The translations under genes and the position numbers were made by a program. Shown piece by piece: positions 25,204-40,066 of a stretch of 64,000 bases of DNA. Origin of the DNA: Pollenia angustigena (taxonomy: Eukaryota; Arthropoda; Insecta; Diptera; Polleniidae); contig OV884059.1 of NCBI GenBank assembly GCA_930367215.1, positions 50,562,957 to 50,626,956 of the forward strand, read 5' to 3'. Numbering within the stretch: position 1 is the stretch's first letter; every line of letters starts with the position of its first letter. The notes under the pieces are model-generated. The model worked only from the letters and a program-made list of their open reading frames with translations, was not told where the DNA came from and searched no databases.

Positions 25204-27317
25204 GATTTGCGATATTTTGGTATATAAATCATATCCATGGGAGATATGGCAGCCTTAAAATTTAGGTTTTTATAAAATTTTTAATATTTTTTTGTATGGG
25301 AGGTACCACGCCCACTTCTCCAATCCCGCCCACATTTTGTAGGATGGTGTGAATTGGCAACCTAAATGTGTGTACCTAATTTGGAAACTTTGGCTTTTGC
25401 CGTTCCCCAGATATACAGCAAAAAGTAATAAAAATACAACAACCACAACGGATTTTTGGAAAAAATTAGAGGTAGTCGTGGTTTTTTGCTCATATCTCAG
25501 CCATTTGTGGACCGATCTGGCTGAATTTCAATAGCAAAATTATAATAAGAATTCCTGACAGAAAAATAACCCAACCAAGCCCCCATCATATCTGGGGGCT
25601 TCGGAAAACCCATTTCAACAGACAGACGGACAGACAGACAACCGGATTTGAACTTCGCTTTTTATAAGGACCCAGAATATATATACTTTGTAGGGTGTAG
25701 GATCAATATTGTAGAAATTACAAACGGAATGACAAAGTTATATATACCCTTTTAACTTCGGTGAAGGGTATAAAAAAAAGAATTTTTTGGGATTGCAGTA
25801 TTTTGATCATCACTTAGCCATTTTTAAACCGATTTGAAAGATTTAAATACCGACGTGTTAAAGAAGAAATTTACTATTTACTTAAGTTAAAAATCTAGGA
25901 CTCGGGGAGATCTATGGTTCCCGAAAATGGGTATTTTCCCGAGTTTTTTATAAAATATGTTCTACTAAAAATTTGCGATATTTTGGTATATAAATCATAT
26001 CCATGGGAGATATGGCAGCCTTAAAATTTAGGTTTTTATAAAATTTTTAATATTTCTTTGTATGGGAGGTACCACGCCCACTTCTCCAATCCCGCCCACA
26101 TTTTGTAGGATGGTGTGAATTGGCAACCTAAATGTGTGTACCTAATTTGGAAACTTTGGCTTTTGCCGTTCCCCAGATATACAGCAAAAAGTAATAAAAA
26201 TACAACAACCACAACGGATTTTTGGAAAAAATTAGAGGTAGTCGTGGTTTTTGGCTCATATCTCAGCCATTTGTGGACCGATCTGGCTGAATTTCAATAG
26301 CAAAATTATAATAAGAATACCTGATAGAAAGATACCCCAACCAAGCCCCCATCATATTTGGGGGCTTCGGAAAACCCATTTCAACAGACAGACGGACAGA
26401 CGGTCAGACGGACAGCCGGATTTGAACTTCGCTTTTCATAAGGACCCAGAATATATATACTTTATAGGGTGTAGGATCAATATTGTAGAAATTACAAACG
26501 GAATGACAAAGTTATATATACCCTTTTACCTTCGGAGAAGGGTATAAAAAAAATAATTTTTGGGATTGCAGTATTTTGATCATAACTTAGCCATTTTTAA
26601 ACCTATTTGAAAGATTTAAATACCGACGTGTTAAGGAACAAATTTACCATGTACTTAAGTTATAAAGCTTGGACTCGGAGAGATCTATGGTTCCCGAAAG
26701 TGGGTATTCAAAAAAAAAGTTTGGTCATCACTTTTTTGTATCTGAACCGATTTTCCCGAGTTTTTTATAAAATATGTTCTACTAAAAATTTCCGATATTT
26801 TGGTATATAAATCATATCCATGGGAGATATGGCAGCCTTAAAAATTAGGTTTTTATACAATTTTTAATTTTTTTTTGTATGGGAGGTACCACGCCCACTT
26901 CTCCAATCCCGCCCACATTTTGTAGGATGGTGTGAATTGGCAACCTTAATGTGTGTACCTAATTTGGAAACTTTGGCTTTTGCCGTTCCCCAGATATACA
27001 GCAAAAAGTAATAAAAATACAACAACCACTAGGGATTTTTGGAAAAAATTAGAGGTAGTCGTGGTTTTTTTGCTCATATCTCAGCCATTTGTGGACCGAT
27101 CTGGCTGAATTTCAATAGCAAAATTAAAATAAGAATACCTGACAGAAAGATACCCCAACCAAGCCCCCATATATGGGGGCTTCGGAAAACCCATTTCAAC
27201 AGACAGACGGCCAACCGGATTTGAACTTCGCTTTTCATAAGGACCCAGAATATATATACTTTATAGGGTGTAGGATCAATATTGTAGAAATTACAAACGG
27301 AATGACAAAGTTATATA

Positions 27318-27611
27318 CAGTAGTTTTGACTTAGCTGCACAATCTCCTGTGCACGATTTTTTGTGCAGGTAAATCAAAAATGCAGTTATCTTAAATGCAT
27401 TTACCTGCTTAAATGTGCAGGTACACAATTGTGGTTACCTGCACAAAAGTGCAGCTAAAGTAAAGTGTTTGACTTAAAAGTAGAATAAAAAAGTATTTTA
27501 TTAATACATAAATTTATATTTTATTTCAACCCAGCTAGCATTTTCAATCGTCTAGGAGTCTCACAAAGGGTGTTTTTGATCGTCGACGAGCTCATTTTTT
27601 AATTGTAGACA
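27318..27611 (+). mobile_element. Tc1/mariner-type remnant (copy 3)
   Basis: Same breakpoint as copies 1 and 2, exactly one 2,408-bp period after copy 2. Confidence 0.8.
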
Positions 27612-29726
27612 GATTTGCGATATTTTGGTATATAAATCATATCCATGGGAGATATGGCAGCCTTAAAATTTAGGTTTTTATAAAATTTTTAATATTTTTT
27701 TGTATGGGAGGTACCACGCCCACTTCTCCAATCCCGCCCACATTTTGTAGGATGGTGTGAATTGGCAACCTAAATGTGTGTACCTAATTTGGAAACTTTG
27801 GCTTTTGCCGTTCCCCAGATATACAGCAAAAAGTAATAAAAATACAACAACCACAACGGATTTTTGGAAAAAATTAGAGGTAGTCGTGGTTTTTTGCTCA
27901 TATCTCAGCCATTTGTGGACCGATCTGGCTGAATTTCAATAGCAAAATTATAATAAGAATTCCTGACAGAAAAATAACCCAACCAAGCCCCCATCATATC
28001 TGGGGGCTTCGGAAAACCCATTTCAACAGACAGACGGACAGACAGACAACCGGATTTGAACTTCGCTTTTTATAAGGACCCAGAATATATATACTTTGTA
28101 GGGTGTAGGATCAATATTGTAGAAATTACAAACGGAATGACAAAGTTATATATACCCTTTTAACTTCGGTGAAGGGTATAAAAAAAAAGAATTTTTTGGG
28201 ATTGCAGTATTTTGATCATCACTTAGCCATTTTTAAACCGATTTGAAAGATTTAAATACCGACGTGTTAAAGAAGAAATTTACTATTTACTTAAGTTAAA
28301 AATCTAGGACTCGGGGAGATCTATGGTTCCCGAAAATGGGTATTTTCCCGAGTTTTTTATAAAATATGTTCTACTAAAAATTTGCGATATTTTGGTATAT
28401 AAATCATATCCATGGGAGATATGGCAGCCTTAAAATTTAGGTTTTTATAAAATTTTTAATATTTCTTTGTATGGGAGGTACCACGCCCACTTCTCCAATC
28501 CCGCCCACATTTTGTAGGATGGTGTGAATTGGCAACCTAAATGTGTGTACCTAATTTGGAAACTTTGGCTTTTGCCGTTCCCCAGATATACAGCAAAAAG
28601 TAATAAAAATACAACAACCACAACGGATTTTTGGAAAAAATTAGAGGTAGTCGTGGTTTTTGGCTCATATCTCAGCCATTTGTGGACCGATCTGGCTGAA
28701 TTTCAATAGCAAAATTATAATAAGAATACCTGATAGAAAGATACCCCAACCAAGCCCCCATCATATTTGGGGGCTTCGGAAAACCCATTTCAACAGACAG
28801 ACGGACAGACGGTCAGACGGACAGCCGGATTTGAACTTCGCTTTTCATAAGGACCCAGAATATATATACTTTATAGGGTGTAGGATCAATATTGTAGAAA
28901 TTACAAACGGAATGACAAAGTTATATATACCCTTTTACCTTCGGAGAAGGGTATAAAAAAAATAATTTTTGGGATTGCAGTATTTTGATCATAACTTAGC
29001 CATTTTTAAACCTATTTGAAAGATTTAAATACCGACGTGTTAAGGAACAAATTTACCATGTACTTAAGTTATAAAGCTTGGACTCGGAGAGATCTATGGT
29101 TCCCGAAAGTGGGTATTCAAAAAAAAAGTTTGGTCATCACTTTTTTGTATCTGAACCGATTTTCCCGAGTTTTTTATAAAATATGTTCTACTAAAAATTT
29201 CCGATATTTTGGTATATAAATCATATCCATGGGAGATATGGCAGCCTTAAAAATTAGGTTTTTATACAATTTTTAATTTTTTTTTGTATGGGAGGTACCA
29301 CGCCCACTTCTCCAATCCCGCCCACATTTTGTAGGATGGTGTGAATTGGCAACCTTAATGTGTGTACCTAATTTGGAAACTTTGGCTTTTGCCGTTCCCC
29401 AGATATACAGCAAAAAGTAATAAAAATACAACAACCACTAGGGATTTTTGGAAAAAATTAGAGGTAGTCGTGGTTTTTTTGCTCATATCTCAGCCATTTG
29501 TGGACCGATCTGGCTGAATTTCAATAGCAAAATTAAAATAAGAATACCTGACAGAAAGATACCCCAACCAAGCCCCCATATATGGGGGCTTCGGAAAACC
29601 CATTTCAACAGACAGACGGCCAACCGGATTTGAACTTCGCTTTTCATAAGGACCCAGAATATATATACTTTATAGGGTGTAGGATCAATATTGTAGAAAT
29701 TACAAACGGAATGACAAAGTTATATA

Positions 29727-30020
29727 CAGTAGTTTTGACTTAGCTGCACAATCTCCTGTGCACGATTTTTTGTGCAGGTAAATCAAAAATGCAGTTATCT
29801 TAAATGCATTTACCTGCTTAAATGTGCAGGTACACAATTGTGGTTACCTGCACAAAAGTGCAGCTAAAGTAAAGTGTTTGACTTAAAAGTAGAATAAAAA
29901 AGTATTTTATTAATACATAAATTTATATTTTATTTCAACCCAGCTAGCATTTTCAATCGTCTAGGAGTCTCACAAAGGGTGTTTTTGATCGTCGACGAGC
30001 TCATTTTTTAATTGTAGACA
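29727..30020 (+). mobile_element. Tc1/mariner-type remnant (copy 4)
   Basis: Same breakpoint, one period after copy 3. The array then leaves the higher-order pattern near 30370. Confidence 0.8.
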
Positions 30021-33000
30021 GATTTGCGATATTTTGGTATATAAATCATATCCATGGGAGATATGGCAGCCTTAAAATTTAGGTTTTTATAAAATTTTTA
30101 ATATTTTTTTGTATGGGAGGTACCACGCCCACTTCTCCAATCCCGCCCACATTTTGTAGGATGGTGTGAATTGGCAACCTAAATGTGTGTACCTAATTTG
30201 GAAACTTTGGCTTTTGCCGTTCCCCAGATATACAGCAAAAAGTAATAAAAATACAACAACCACAACGGATTTTTGGAAAAAATTAGAGGTAGTCGTGGTT
30301 TTTTGCTCATATCTCAGCCATTTGTGGACCGATCTGGCTGAATTTCAATAGCAAAATTATAATAAGAATACCTGATAGAAAGATACCCCAACCAAGCCCC
30401 CATCATATTTGGGGGCTTCGGAAAACCCATTTCAACAGACAGACGGACAGACGCACAGCCGGATTTGATATTCGCTTTTCATAAGGACCCAGAATATATA
30501 TACTTTATAGGGTGTAGGATCAATATTGTAGAAATTACAAACGGAATGACAAAGTTATATATACACTTTTACCTTCGGTGAAGGGTATAAAAAAAATAAT
30601 TTTTGGGATTGCAGTATTTTGATCATAAGTTAGCCATTTTCAAACCGATTTGAAAGATTTAAATACCGACGTGTTAAGGAAGAAATTTACCATTTACTTT
30701 AGTTATAAAGCTTGGACTCGGGGAGATCTATGGTTCCTGAAAGTGGGTATTAAAAAAAAAATGTTGGTCATAACTTTTTTGTATCTGAACCGATTTTCCC
30801 GAGTTTTTTTATAAAATATGTTCTACTAAAAATTTCCGATATTTTGGTATATAAATCATATCCATGGGACATATGGCAGCCTTAAAATTTAGGTTTTTAT
30901 AAAATTTTTAATTTTTTTTTGTATGGGATGGTGTGTATTGGCAAACTAAATGTATGTACCTAATTTGGAAACTTTGGCTTTTGCCGTTCCCCAGATATAC
31001 AGCAAAAAGTAATAAAAATACAACAACCACAAGGGATTTTTGGAAAAAATTAGAGGTAGTCGTGGTTTTTTGCTCATATCTCAGCCATTTGTGGACCGAT
31101 CTGGCTGAATTTCAATAGCAAAATTATAATAAGAATTCCTGACAGAAAGATACCCCAACCAAGCCCCCATCATATCTGGGGGCTTCGGAAAACCCATTTC
31201 AACAGACAGACGGACAGACAGACAACCGGATTTGAACTTCGCTTTTTATAAGGACCCAGAATATATATACTTTGTAGGGTGTAGGATCAATATTGTAGAA
31301 ATTACAAACGGAATGACAAAGTTATATATACCCTTTTAACTTCGGTGAAGGGTATAAAAAAAAGAATTTTTTGGGATTGCAGTATTTTGATCATCACTTA
31401 GCCATTTTTAAACCGATTTGAAAGATTTAAATACCGACGTGTTAAAGAAGAAATTTATTATTTACTTAAGTTAAAAATCTAGGACTCGGGGAGATCTATG
31501 GTTCCCGAAAATGGGTATTTTCCCGAGTTTTTTATAAAATATGTTCTACTAAAAATTTGCGATATTTTGGTATATAAATCATATCCATGGGAGATATGGC
31601 AGCCTTAAAATTTAGGTTTTTATAAAATTTTTAATATTTCTTTGTATGGGAGGTACCACGCCCACTTCTCCAATCCCGCCCACATTTTGTAGGATGGTGT
31701 GAATTGGCAACCTAAATGTGTGTACCTAATTTGGAAACTTTGGCTTTTGCCGTTCCCCAGATATACAGCAAAAAGTAATAAAAATACAACAACCACAACG
31801 GATTTTTGGAAAAAATTAGAGGTAGTCGTGGTTTTTTGCTCATATCTCAGCCATTTGTGGACCGATCTGGCTGAATTTCAATAGCAAAATTATAATAAGA
31901 ATACCTGATAGAAAGATACCCCAACCAAGCCCCCATCATATTTGGGGGCTTCGGAAAACCCATTTCAACAGACAGACGGACAGACGGTCAGACGGACAGC
32001 CGGATTTGAACTTCGCTTTTCATAAGGACCCAGAATATATATACTTTATAGGGTGTAGGATCAATATTGTAGAAATTACAAACGGAATGACAAAGTTATA
32101 TATACCCTTTTACCTTCGGTGAAGGGTATAAAAAAAATAATTTTTGGGATTGCAGTATTTTGATCATAAGTTAGCCATTTTCAAACCGATTTGAAAGATT
32201 TAAATACCGACGTGTTAAGGAAGAAAATTTACCATTTACTTTAGCTATAAAGTTTGGACTCGGGAAGATCTATGATTCCCGAAAACGGATATTTTAATAA
32301 AAAAAATTTTATTTTGGCCATAACTTTTTTGCATCTGAACCGATTTTTCCGAAATTTTCAGAAAATATTTTCTGCTAAAGATTTCCGGTCTATTGATATA
32401 TAAGGTGTAACCATCGGTCATATAGCAGTGCACAAATTTAGGTTTTTATGAAGTTTTTGATATTTTTTGTACGGGAGGTACCACGCCCACTTCTCCAATC
32501 CTGCCCACATTTTGTAGGATGGTGTGTATTGAAAACCTAATTGTGTGTACCTTATTTGGGAAATTTGGCTTTTCCGTTCACCAGATATACAGCAAAAGGT
32601 AATAAAAATAAACCAACAACAAGGGATTTTTTTAAAAAATTAGAGGTAGTCGTGGTTTTTTGCTGATAACTCAGCCATTTTTTAACCGATTTGACAGATT
32701 TATATACCGACGTGTTGAAGAAGAAATTTACCATTTACTTAAGTTATAAAGCTTGGACTCTGGGAGATCTATGGTTCCTGAAAGTGGGTATTTAAAAAAA
32801 AAAAAAATTTGGTCATAACTTTTTTGTATCTGAACCGATTTTCGCGAGTTTTTTTTATAATATATGTTCTAGTAAAAATTTCCGATATTTTGGTATATAA
32901 ATCATATCCATGGGACATATGGCAGCCCTAAAATTTAGGTTTTTATACAATTTTTAATTTTTTTTTGTATGGGATGGTGTGTATTGGCAACCTAAATGTG

Positions 33001-36000
33001 TGTACCTAATTTGGAAACTTTGGCTTTTGCCGTTCCCCAGATATACAGCAAAAAGTAATAAAAATACAACAACCACAACGGATTTTTGGAAAAAATTAGA
33101 GGTAGTCGTGGTTTTTTGCTCATATCTCAGCCATTTGTGGACCGATCTGGCTGAATTTCAATAGCAAAATTATAATAAGAGTACCTAATAGAAAGATACC
33201 CCAACCAAGCCTCCATCATATTTGGGGGCTTCGGAAAACCCATTTCAACAGACAGACGGACAGACGCACAGCCGGATTTGAACTTCGCTTTTCATAAGGA
33301 CCCAGAAAATATATACTTTATAGGGTGTAGGATCAATATTGTAGAAATTACAAACGGAATGACAAAGTTATATATACCCTTTTACCTTCGGTGAAGGGTA
33401 TAAAAAAAATAATTTTTGGGATTGCAGTATTTTAATCATCACTTAGCCATTTTTAAACCGATTTGAAAGATTTAAATACCGACGTGTTAAGGAAGAAATT
33501 TACTATTTACTTAAGTTATAAATCTTGGACTCGGGGAGATCTATGGTTCCCGAAAATGGGTATTTAAAAAAATGTTGGTCATAACTTTTTTGTATCTGAA
33601 CCGATTTTCCCGAGTTTTTTATAAAATATGTTCTACTGAAGATTTCCGATATTTTGGTATATAAATCATATCCATGGGAGATATGGCAGCCTTAAAATTT
33701 AGGTTTTTATAAAATTTTTAATTTTTTTTGTATGGGATGGTGTGTATTGGCAACCTAAATGTATGTACCTAATTTGGAAACTTTGGCTTTTGCCGTTCCC
33801 CAGATATACAGCAAAAAGTAATAAAAATACAACAACCACAAGGGATTTTTGGAAAAAATTAGAGGTAGTCGTGGTTTTTTGCTCATATCTCAGCCATTTG
33901 TGGACCGATCTGGCTGAATTTCAATAGCAAAATTATAATAAGAATTCCTGACAGAAAGATACCCCAACCAAGTCCCCATCATATCTGGGGGCTTCGGAAA
34001 ACCCATTTCAACAGACAGACGGACAGACAGACAACCGGATTTGAACTTCGCTTTTCATAAGGACCCAGAATATATATACTTTGTAGGGTGTAGGATCAAT
34101 ATTGTAGAAATTACAAACGGAATGACAAAGTTATATATACCCTTTTAACTTCGGTGAAGGGTATAAAAAAAAGAATTTTTTGGGATTGCAGTATTTTGAT
34201 CATCACTTAGCCATTTTTAAACCGATTTGAAAGATTTAAATACCGACGTGTTAAGGAAGAAATTTACTATTTACTTAAGTTAAAAATCTAGGACTCGGGG
34301 AGATCTATGGTTCCCGAAAATGGGTATTTTCCCGAGTTTTTATAAAATATGTTCTACTAAAAATTTGCGATATTTTGGTATATAAATCATATTCATGGGA
34401 GATATGGTAGCCTTAAAATTTAGGTTTTTATAAAATTTTTAATATTTCTTTGTTCTCCAATCCCGCCCACATTTTGTAGGATGGTGTGAATTGGCAACCT
34501 AAATGTGTGTACCTAATTTGGAAACTTTGGCTTTTGCCGTTCCCCAGATATACAGCAAAAAGTAATAAAAATACAACAACCACAACGGATTTTTGGAAAA
34601 AATTAGAGGTAGTCGTGGTTTTTTGCTCATATCTCAGCCATTTGTGGACCGATCTGGCTGAATTTCAATAGCAAAATTATAATAAGAATACCTGATAGAA
34701 AGATACCCCAACCAAGCCCCCATCATATTTGGGGGCTTCGGAAAACCCATTTCAACAGACAGACGGACAGACGGTCAGACGGACAGCCGGATTTGAACTT
34801 CGCTTTTCATAAGGACCCAGAATATATATACTTTATAGGGTGTAGGATCAATATTGTAGAAATTACAAACGGAATGACAAAGTTATATATACCCTTTTAC
34901 CTTCGGTGAAGGGTATAAAAAAAATAATTTTTGGGATTGCAGTATTTTGATCATAAGTTAGCCATTTTCAAACCGATTTGAAAGATTTAAATACCGACGT
35001 GTTAAGGAAGAAAATTTACCATTTACTTTAGCTATAAAGTTTGGACTCGGGAAGATCTATGATTCCCGAAAACGGATATTTTAATAAAAAAAATTTTATT
35101 TTGGCCATAACTTTTTTGCATCTGAACCGATTTTTCCGAAATTTTCAGAAAATATTTTCTGCTAAAGATTTCCGGTCTATTGATATATAAGGTGTAACCA
35201 TCGGTCATATAGCAGTGCACAAATTTAGGTTTTTATGAAGTTTTTGATATTTTTTGTACGGGAGGTACCACGCCCACTTCTCCAATCCTGCCCACATTTT
35301 GTAGGATGGTGTGTATTGAAAACCTAATTGTGTGTACCTTATTTGGGAAATTTGGCTTTTCCGTTCACCAGATATACAGCAAAAGGTAATAAAAATAAAC
35401 CAACAACAAGGGATTTTTTTAAAAAATTAGAGGTAGTCGTGGTTTTTTGCTGATAACTCAGCCATTTTTTAACCGATTTGACAGATTTATATACCGACGT
35501 GTTGAAGAAGAAATTTACCATTTACTTAAGTTATAAAGCTTGGACTCTGGGAGATCTATGGTTCCTGAAAGTGGGTATTTAAAAAAAAAAAAAATTTGGT
35601 CATAACTTTTTTGTATCTGAACCGATTTTCCCGAGTTTTTTTTATAATATATGTTCTAGTAAAAATTTCCGATATTTTGGTATATAAATCATATCCATGG
35701 GACATATGGCAGCCCTAAAATTTAGGTTTTTATACAATTTTTAATTTTTTTTTGTATGGGATGGTGTGTATTGGCAACCTAAATGTGTGTACCTAATTTG
35801 GAAACTTTGGCTTTTGCCGTTCCCCAGATATACAGCAAAAAGTAATAAAAATACAACAACCACAACGAATTTTGGAAAAAATTAGAGGTAGTCGTGGTTT
35901 TTTGCTCATATCTCAGCCATTTGTGGACCGATCTGGCTGAATTTCAATAGCAAAATTATAATAAGAGTACCTAATAGAAAGATACCCCAACCAAGCCTCC

Positions 36001-36160
36001 ATCATATTTGGGGGCTTCGGAAAACCCATTTCAACAGACAGACGGACAGACGGCCAACCGGATTTGAACTTCGCTTTTCATAAGGACCCAGAATATATAT
36101 ACTTTATAGGGTGTAGGATCAATATTGTAGAAATTACAAACGGAATGACAAAGTTATATA

Positions 36161-36454
36161 CAGTAGTTTTGACTTAGCTGCACAATCTCCTTTGCACGAT
36201 TTTTTGTGCAGGTAAATCAAAAATGCAGTTATCTTAAATGCATTTACCTGCTTAAATGTGCAGGTACACAATTGTGGTTACCTGCACAAAAGTGCAGCTA
36301 AAGTAAAGTGTTTGACTTAAAAGTAGAATAAAAAAGTATTTTATTAATACATAAATTTATATTTTATTTCAACCCAGCTAGCATTTTCAATCGTCTAGGA
36401 GTCTCACAAAGGGTGTTTTTGATCGTCGACGAGCTCATTTTTTAATTGTAGACA
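36161..36454 (+). mobile_element. Tc1/mariner-type remnant (copy 5)
   Basis: Same ends and breakpoint, but lying in higher-order repeat B. It shares CTTTGCACG with copy 1 rather than the CTGTGCACG of copies 2 to 4. Confidence 0.8.
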
Positions 36455-39400
36455 GATTTGCGATATTTTGGTATATAAATCATATCCATGGGAGATATGG
36501 CAGCCTTAAAATTTAGGTATTTATAAAATTTTTAATATTTTTTTGTATGGGAGGTACCACGCCCACTTCTCCAATCCCGCCCACATTTTGTAGGATGGTG
36601 TGAATTGGCAACATAAATGTGTGTACCTAATTTGGCTTTTGCCGTTCCCCAGATAAACAGCAAAAAGTAATAAAAATACAACAACCACAACGGATTTTTG
36701 GAAAAAATTAGAGGTAGTCGTGGTTTTTTGCTCATATCTCAGCCATTTGTGGACCGATCTGGCTGAATTTCAATAGCAAAATTATAATAAGAATACCTGA
36801 TAGAAAGATACCCCAACCAAGCCCCCATCATATTTGGGGGCTTCGGAAAACCCATTTCAACAGACAGACGGACAGACGCACAGCCGGATTTGAACTTCGC
36901 TTTTCATAAGGACCCAGAATATATATACTTTATAGGGTGTAGGATCAATATTGTAGAAATTACAAACGGAATGACAAAGTTATATATACACTTTTACCTT
37001 CGGTGAAGGGTATAAAAAAAATAATTTTTGGGATTGCAGTATTTTGATCATAAGTTAGCCATTTTCAAACCGATTTGAAAGATTTAAATACCGACGTGTT
37101 AAGGAAGAAATTTACCATTTACTTTAGTTATAAAGCTTGGACTCGGGGAGATCTATGGTTCCTGAAAGTGGGTATTAAAAAAAAAAATTTTGGTCATAAC
37201 TTTTTTGTATCTGAACCGATTTTCCCGAGTTTTTTTATAAAATATGTTCTACTAAAAATTTCCGATATTTTGGTATATAAATCATATCCATGGGACATAT
37301 GGCAGCCTTAAAATTTAGGTTTTTATAAAATTTTTAATTTTTTTTTGTATGGGATGGTGTGTATTGGCAACCTAAATGTATGTACCTAATTTGGAAACTT
37401 TGGCTTTTGCCGTTCCCCAGATATACAGCAAAAAGTAATAAAAATACAACAACCACAACGGATTTTTGGAAAAAATTAGAGGTAGTCGTGGTTTTTTGCT
37501 CATATCTCAGCCATTTGTGGACCGATCTGGCTGAATTTCAATAGCAATAATAAGAATTCCTGACAGAAAGATACCCCAACCAAGCCCCCATCATATCTGG
37601 GGGCTTCGGAAAACCCATTTCAACAGACAGACGGACAGACAGACAACCGGATTTGAACTTCGCTTTTCATAAGGACCCAGAATATATATACTTTGTAGGG
37701 TGTAGGATCAATATTGTAGAAATTACAAACGGAATGACAAAGTTATATATACCCTTTTAACTTCGGTGAAGGGTATAAAAAAAAGAATTTTTTGGGATTG
37801 CAGTATTTTGATCATCACTTAGCCATTTTTAAACCGATTTGAAAGATTTAAATACCGACGTGTTAAGGAAGAAATTTACTATTTACTTAAGTTAAAAATC
37901 TAGGACTCGGGGAGATCTATGGTTCCCGAAAATGGGTATTTTCCCGAGTTTTTATAAAATATGTTCTACTAAAAATTTGCGATATTTTGGTATATAAATC
38001 ATATTCATGGGAGATATGGTAGCCTTAAAATTTAGGTTTTTATAAAATTTTTAATATTTCTTTGTTCTCCAATCCCGCCCACATTTTGTAGGATGGTGTG
38101 AATTGGCAACCTAAATGTGTGTACCTAATTTGGAAACTTTGGCTTTTGCCGTTCCCCAGATATACAGCAAAAAGTAATAAAAATACAACAACCACAACGG
38201 ATTTTTGGAAAAAATTAGAGGTAGTCGTGGTTTTTTGCTCATATCTCAGCCATTTGTGGACCGATCTGGCTGAATTTCAATAGCAAAATTATAATAAGAA
38301 TACCTGATAGAAAGATACCCCAACCAAGCCCCCATCATATTTGGGGGCTTCGGAAAACCCATTTCAACAGACAGACGGACAGACGGTCAGACGGACAGCC
38401 GGATTTGAACTTCGCTTTTCATAAGGACCCAGAATATATATACTTTATAGGGTGTAGGATCAATATTGTAGAAATTACAAACGGAATGACAAAGTTATAT
38501 ATACCCTTTTACCTTCGGTGAAGGGTATAAAAAAAATAATTTTTGGGATTGCAGTATTTTGATCATAAGTTAGCCATTTTCAAACCGATTTGAAAGATTT
38601 AAATACCGACGTGTTAAGGAAGAAAATTTACCATTTACTTTAGCTATAAAGTTTGGACTCGGGAAGATCTATGATTCCCGAAAACGGATATTTTAATAAA
38701 AAAAATTTTATTTTGGCCATAACTTTTTTGCATCTGAACCGATTTTTCCGAAATTTTCAGAAAATATTTTCTGCTAAAGATTTCCGGTCTATTGATATAT
38801 AAGGTGTAACCATCGGTCATATAGCAGTGCACAAATTTAGGTTTTTATGAAGTTTTTGATATTTTTTGTACGGGAGGTACCACGCCCACTTCTCCAATCC
38901 TGCCCACATTTTGTAGGATGGTGTGTATTGAAAACCTAATTGTGTGTACCTTATTTGGGAAATTTGGCTTTTCCGTTCACCAGATATACAGCAAAAGGTA
39001 ATAAAAATAAACCAACAACAAGGGATTTTTTTAAAAAATTAGAGGTAGTCGTGGTTTTTTGCTGATAACTCAGCCATTTTTTAACCGATTTGACAGATTT
39101 ATATACCGACGTGTTGAAGAAGAAATTTACCATTTACTTAAGTTATAAAGCTTGGACTCTGGGAGATCTATGGTTCCTGAAAGTGGGTATTTAAAAAAAA
39201 AAAAATTTGGTCATAACTTTTTTGTATCTGAACCGATTTTCCCGAGTTTTTTTTATAATATATGTTCTAGTAAAAATTTCCGATATTTTGGTATATAAAT
39301 CATATCCATGGGACATATGGCAGCCCTAAAATTTAGGTTTTTATACAATTTTTAATTTTTTTTTGTATGGGATGGTGTGTATTGGCAACCTAAATGTGTG

Positions 39401-39772
39401 TACCTAATTTGGAAACTTTGGCTTTTGCCGTTCCCCAGATATACAGCAAAAAGTAATAAAAATACAACAACCACAACGGATTTTTGGAAAAAATTAGAGG
39501 TAGTCGTGGTTTTTTGCTCATATCTCAGCCATTTGTGGACCGATCTGGCTGAATTTCAATAGCAAAATTATAATAAGAGTACCTAATAGAAAGATACCCC
39601 AACCAAGCCTCCATCATATTTGGGGGCTTCGGAAAACCCATTTCAACAGACAGACGGACAGACGGCCAACCGGATTTGAACTTCGCTTTTCATAAGGACC
39701 CAGAATATATATACTTTATAGGGTGTAGGATCAATATTGTAGAAATTACAAACGGAATGACAAAGTTATATA

Positions 39773-40066
39773 CAGTAGTTTTGACTTAGCTGCACAATCT
39801 CCTTTGCACGATTTTTTGTGCAGGTAAATCAAAAATGCAGTTATCTTAAATGCATTTACCTGCTTAAATGTGCAGGTACACAATTGTGGTTACCTGCACA
39901 AAAGTGCAGCTAAAGTAAAGTGTTTGACTTAAAAGTAGAATAAAAAAGTATTTTATTAATACATAAATTTATATTTTATTTCAACCCAGCTAGCATTTTC
40001 AATCGTCTAGGAGTCTCACAAAGGGTGTTTTTGATCGTCGACGAGCTCATTTTTTAATTGTAGACA
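39773..40066 (+). mobile_element. Tc1/mariner-type remnant (copy 6)
   Basis: Duplicate of copy 5 at a distance of 3,612 bp. Confidence 0.8.

Larger units (their letters stand above)
21740..30370 (+). repeat. Higher-order repeat A: period 2,408 bp, about 3.5 copies
   Basis: Equivalent landmarks recur every 2,408-2,409 bp. The 61-codon frame starting at 22941 recurs at 25349, 27757 and 30166. The end hairpin at 24129 recurs at 26537 and 28946. Each copy consists of about 1,634 bp carrying a Tc1-like remnant plus one 774-bp unit. Copies 2 to 4 appear almost identical, with single-base indels in A-runs. The first copy carries a small deletion near 21797 and CTTTGCACG in place of CTGTGCACG. This indicates very recent unequal exchange or replication-based amplification. 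Confidence 0.9.
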
